Shown piece after piece: positions 13,619 to 15,298 of a DNA stretch of 15,298 nt (its first letter is position 1; each line of letters starts with the position of its first letter). The DNA comes from DATMRF01 sp035566435 (lineage in GTDB: Bacteria > Verrucomicrobiota > Verrucomicrobiia > Limisphaerales > UBA8199). Position numbers and translations under genes: made by a program. The notes under the pieces are model-generated. The model saw only the letters and a program-made list of their open reading frames with translations. It had not been told where the DNA came from and ran no database searches. Location: assembly GCA_035566435.1 (NCBI GenBank), contig DATMRF010000020.1:1-15298 (forward strand), given 5' to 3'.

Positions 13619-14962
13619 CTACGCCGGCGGCAGCAGGCCCCGGGCGCCCCAACCCGCACGGTAGGCCCGCCGGACGAACCCGCTGGCCTCGGGCAGGTCG
13701 AATTCCAGGAAGGCGCTGTTCCATTTCAGAGTGGTTTGCGGAAAGCGGGAGGCGACGCCGCCGAGCAGGACCGCCTCGGTGAGAGGGCCGGCATAACTGA
13801 AGCCGGCTGCAGTGCGAGCCTGGCCGAGGCAGGCCTCAATGAACTCACCCCAGTGATCACCAGAGGGTACGTCCGGGAACTTGTAGTCCTTGTATTTCTT
13901 GTCGGGGTAAAGCAGCGGGCGGTTGACATGCGGCAGCACCAGGGTCCCCTGGGTGCCGACAAAAATGGAGCCCGTGTTGGGCAACTCATCGCCTTCGAGC
14001 AAGGCCAGGACGTCCTTGGAGGGCTTCTGTTCGCCATCGTACCAGGTGAGCTTGACGGTATTACCGGCCGTGAACGGCGTTCCGGGAAAGACGTATTCGA
14101 TCCGCGAGTCCATCGCCCAGTTCCAGCGATTTGGCGGCAAGCCCTCGGACCGCACGGACACCGGCGCGCGCAGGCCGAGCGACGAGAACACCGGGTCGAA
14201 GATGTGGCAGCCCATATCGCCGAAGGTGCCGGTGCCGAAATCAAGCCGCTTACGCCAATTGGCGGGGTGATAATAGCCTTGGCCAATAAAGGGCCGCTCC
14301 TGGCAAACGCCCAACCACAAATCCCAATCAAAGCCGTGCGGGACAGGGTCGGTCTGATCGGGGCGCGGCGCCGGGTCGCCCCAGGCCTTGGCGCACCAGG
14401 AATGAACTTCCTTGATGCGGCCGATCGCACCGCCCTGGATCAGGAGAGTGGCCAGCCGATAATGGTTAGTCGCGTGAATCTGAATGCCCATTTGCGTGAC
14501 GAGGTTCTCGCGCTGCGAGAATTCCGTCAGCTTCCGGACTTCGTAAAGGTCGTGCGCCAGTGGCTTTTGCGCGTAAACGTGCTTGCCCAACTCCATCGCG
14601 CTCATGCCGATCACCGCGTGCATGTGGTCGGGAGTGGAAACGTTCACCGAGTCGATGCGCTTGTCCTCAGCCGCCAGCAGTTCGCGCCAGTCCTGATAAA
14701 TTCGCGTTTGCGGAAACCTTTTTTTCAGCTCGACCGTCCGGTTCAGGTCCACCTCGGCGACGGCCACCAACTCGAACTGCTTCGAGCTGGCGAACTCGGT
14801 GATGTCGGACCACGCCATGCCGGAGGCGCCGAAGCTGGCATGCCGCAACTTGCCGTTGGGGGATTGCGCAGCCCAACCGCGCGCGAGGAACGGCGCGGCC
14901 AAAGCGGTGGTGCCAATTGTTTTAAGGAAAGAACGGCGGGTGAACGAGCGATTGGTGGTCAT
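13619..14962 (-). CDS. Tat-exported Gfo/Idh/MocA family oxidoreductase
   Basis: The 447-residue protein begins with a twin-arginine signal (TRRSFLKTIGTTALAAPFLARG, RR at 9-10) and is expected in the periplasm. The mature part has the N-terminal NAD(P)-binding Rossmann domain (LRHASFGASGMAWSDI; AEVDLNRT). The HVYAQKPLAHDLYE motif replaces the classical EKP with QKP. The C-terminal sugar-type domain contains FGDMGCHIFDPVF with the conserved histidine. This is the layout of the large exported Gfo/Idh/MocA group of Verrucomicrobia and Planctomycetes, thought to act on sugars or sugar derivatives; the substrate here is unknown. The ATG at 14960-14962 places the Tat signal at the N-terminus; an earlier ATG at 15019 would push it inside. 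It stands alone upstream of the receiver-only gene, and a Pho-box-like site separates the two. Confidence 0.94.
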   Translation of the reverse strand: MTTNRSFTRRSFLKTIGTTALAAPFLARGWAAQSPNGKLRHASFGASGMAWSDITEFASSKQFELVAVAEVDLNRTVELKKRFPQTRIYQDWRELLAAEDKRIDSVNVSTPDHMHAVIGMSAMELGKHVYAQKPLAHDLYEVRKLTEFSQRENLVTQMGIQIHATNHYRLATLLIQGGAIGRIKEVHSWCAKAWGDPAPRPDQTDPVPHGFDWDLWLGVCQERPFIGQGYYHPANWRKRLDFGTGTFGDMGCHIFDPVFSSLGLRAPVSVRSEGLPPNRWNWAMDSRIEYVFPGTPFTAGNTVKLTWYDGEQKPSKDVLALLEGDELPNTGSIFVGTQGTLVLPHVNRPLLYPDKKYKDYKFPDVPSGDHWGEFIEACLGQARTAAGFSYAGPLTEAVLLGGVASRFPQTTLKWNSAFLEFDLPEASGFVRRAYRAGWGARGLLPPA

Positions 14963-15298
14963 ACAGGAAGGCAACGAATGTGCGGAGCAAGATTCCGGCT
15001 CGAAAATCCAGCGCTTCAAATGGTCCCCCGGGCCGCGACTGGTCTTTCGAACGCATCAGCATGCGGCAGAACAGAGCAAAAGCGCTGCTGCCAGTCAACG
15101 AAATTGTGGCTTGAGAGCGAAGCCGATAAGGCGCCTGCCGTATCCTAGCGCTGGCACCACGGGTGATTCATCTGGTTTTTGGGAGAGGGTGTCGTAGCCT
15201 GCGTTGGCGCGGGCTCTAACTTAACCCGACCCGAGAGTCGGCGTGCCACGAGTTAGCAATTCCTTTCGGGCGCCCGACACTCTCGCGGGTCCTATGGG
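14963..15298. other. Upstream spacer of the oxidoreductase gene, with a bulged inverted repeat
   Basis: No gene is recognised in this 336-bp stretch; a rightward frame crossing it is the antisense of the oxidoreductase gene. Near the window edge GACCCGAGAGTCGG (15229-15242) can pair with CCGACACTCTCGCGGGTC (15274-15291) if two 2-nt bulges are allowed, around a 31-nt loop. The edge cuts off its context. It may be another dispersed structured repeat. Confidence 0.4.

Noticed and set aside
13553..15148. A 531-codon rightward open frame antisense to the oxidoreductase gene
   Set aside because: The opposite strand encodes a complete Tat-exported Gfo/Idh/MocA protein with clear motifs; the long antisense frame is a by-product of GC-rich codon use.

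Overview
The window looks like a chromosomal stretch of a GC-rich, Gram-negative bacterium, most likely from Verrucomicrobiota (Limisphaerales/Pedosphaera-like). This is inferred from overall protein style: a Tat-exported Gfo/Idh/MocA oxidoreductase, a TMEM14-type membrane protein, an NDUFA9-like epimerase beside an M3 peptidase, and many short-period intergenic repeats. No rRNA or marker gene confirms it. No tRNA, rRNA, CRISPR array or complete mobile element is visible.

Layout. 1-640: possible tail of an upstream gene, an 8-bp inverted repeat, and a truncated REP-associated (Y1/HUH) transposase. 641-2853, leftward: TMEM14-family membrane protein, ComF-family phosphoribosyltransferase, and accD (acetyl-CoA carboxylase carboxyltransferase beta). 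2854-3192: a gene-free, repeat-like spacer and a promoter for the next gene. 3193-4014, rightward: receiver-PAS protein ending abruptly where a repeat element begins. 4316-4651: small secreted Pro/Tyr/Val-rich protein followed by a good terminator. 4903-7588, rightward pair: M3 metallopeptidase and NDUFA9-like NAD(P)-binding protein. 7861-14962, leftward block in transcription order: Gfo/Idh/MocA oxidoreductase, receiver-only regulator, PhoB-like regulator, PhoR-like kinase, ispF, a 95-aa conserved-looking unknown, a class I glutamine amidotransferase-like hydrolase (C26), and an NtrC-family sigma-54 activator whose start overlaps the C26 gene by 11 bp.

How the genes fit together. PhoR, PhoB and the receiver-only paralogue form a compact phosphate-type signalling locus. 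Upstream of both regulator genes are direct repeats phased exactly 11 nt apart that resemble PhoB/PhoP boxes, suggesting autoregulation. The C26 hydrolase and NtrC-type activator are translationally coupled, but no partner kinase is present. accD (fatty acid synthesis) and ispF (isoprenoid synthesis) are housekeeping genes.

The most unusual feature is intergenic: at least six spacers carry short-period (7-, 8- or 9-nt) degenerate tandem repeats. At three of them the repeats are arranged as inverted pairs, and one locus (9982-10164) has near-matching terminal inverted repeats like a small non-autonomous element. These repeats sit directly against gene ends. They seem to supply the stop codon of the receiver-PAS gene, the last codons of the 95-aa gene, and possibly an alternative N-terminus for AccD.
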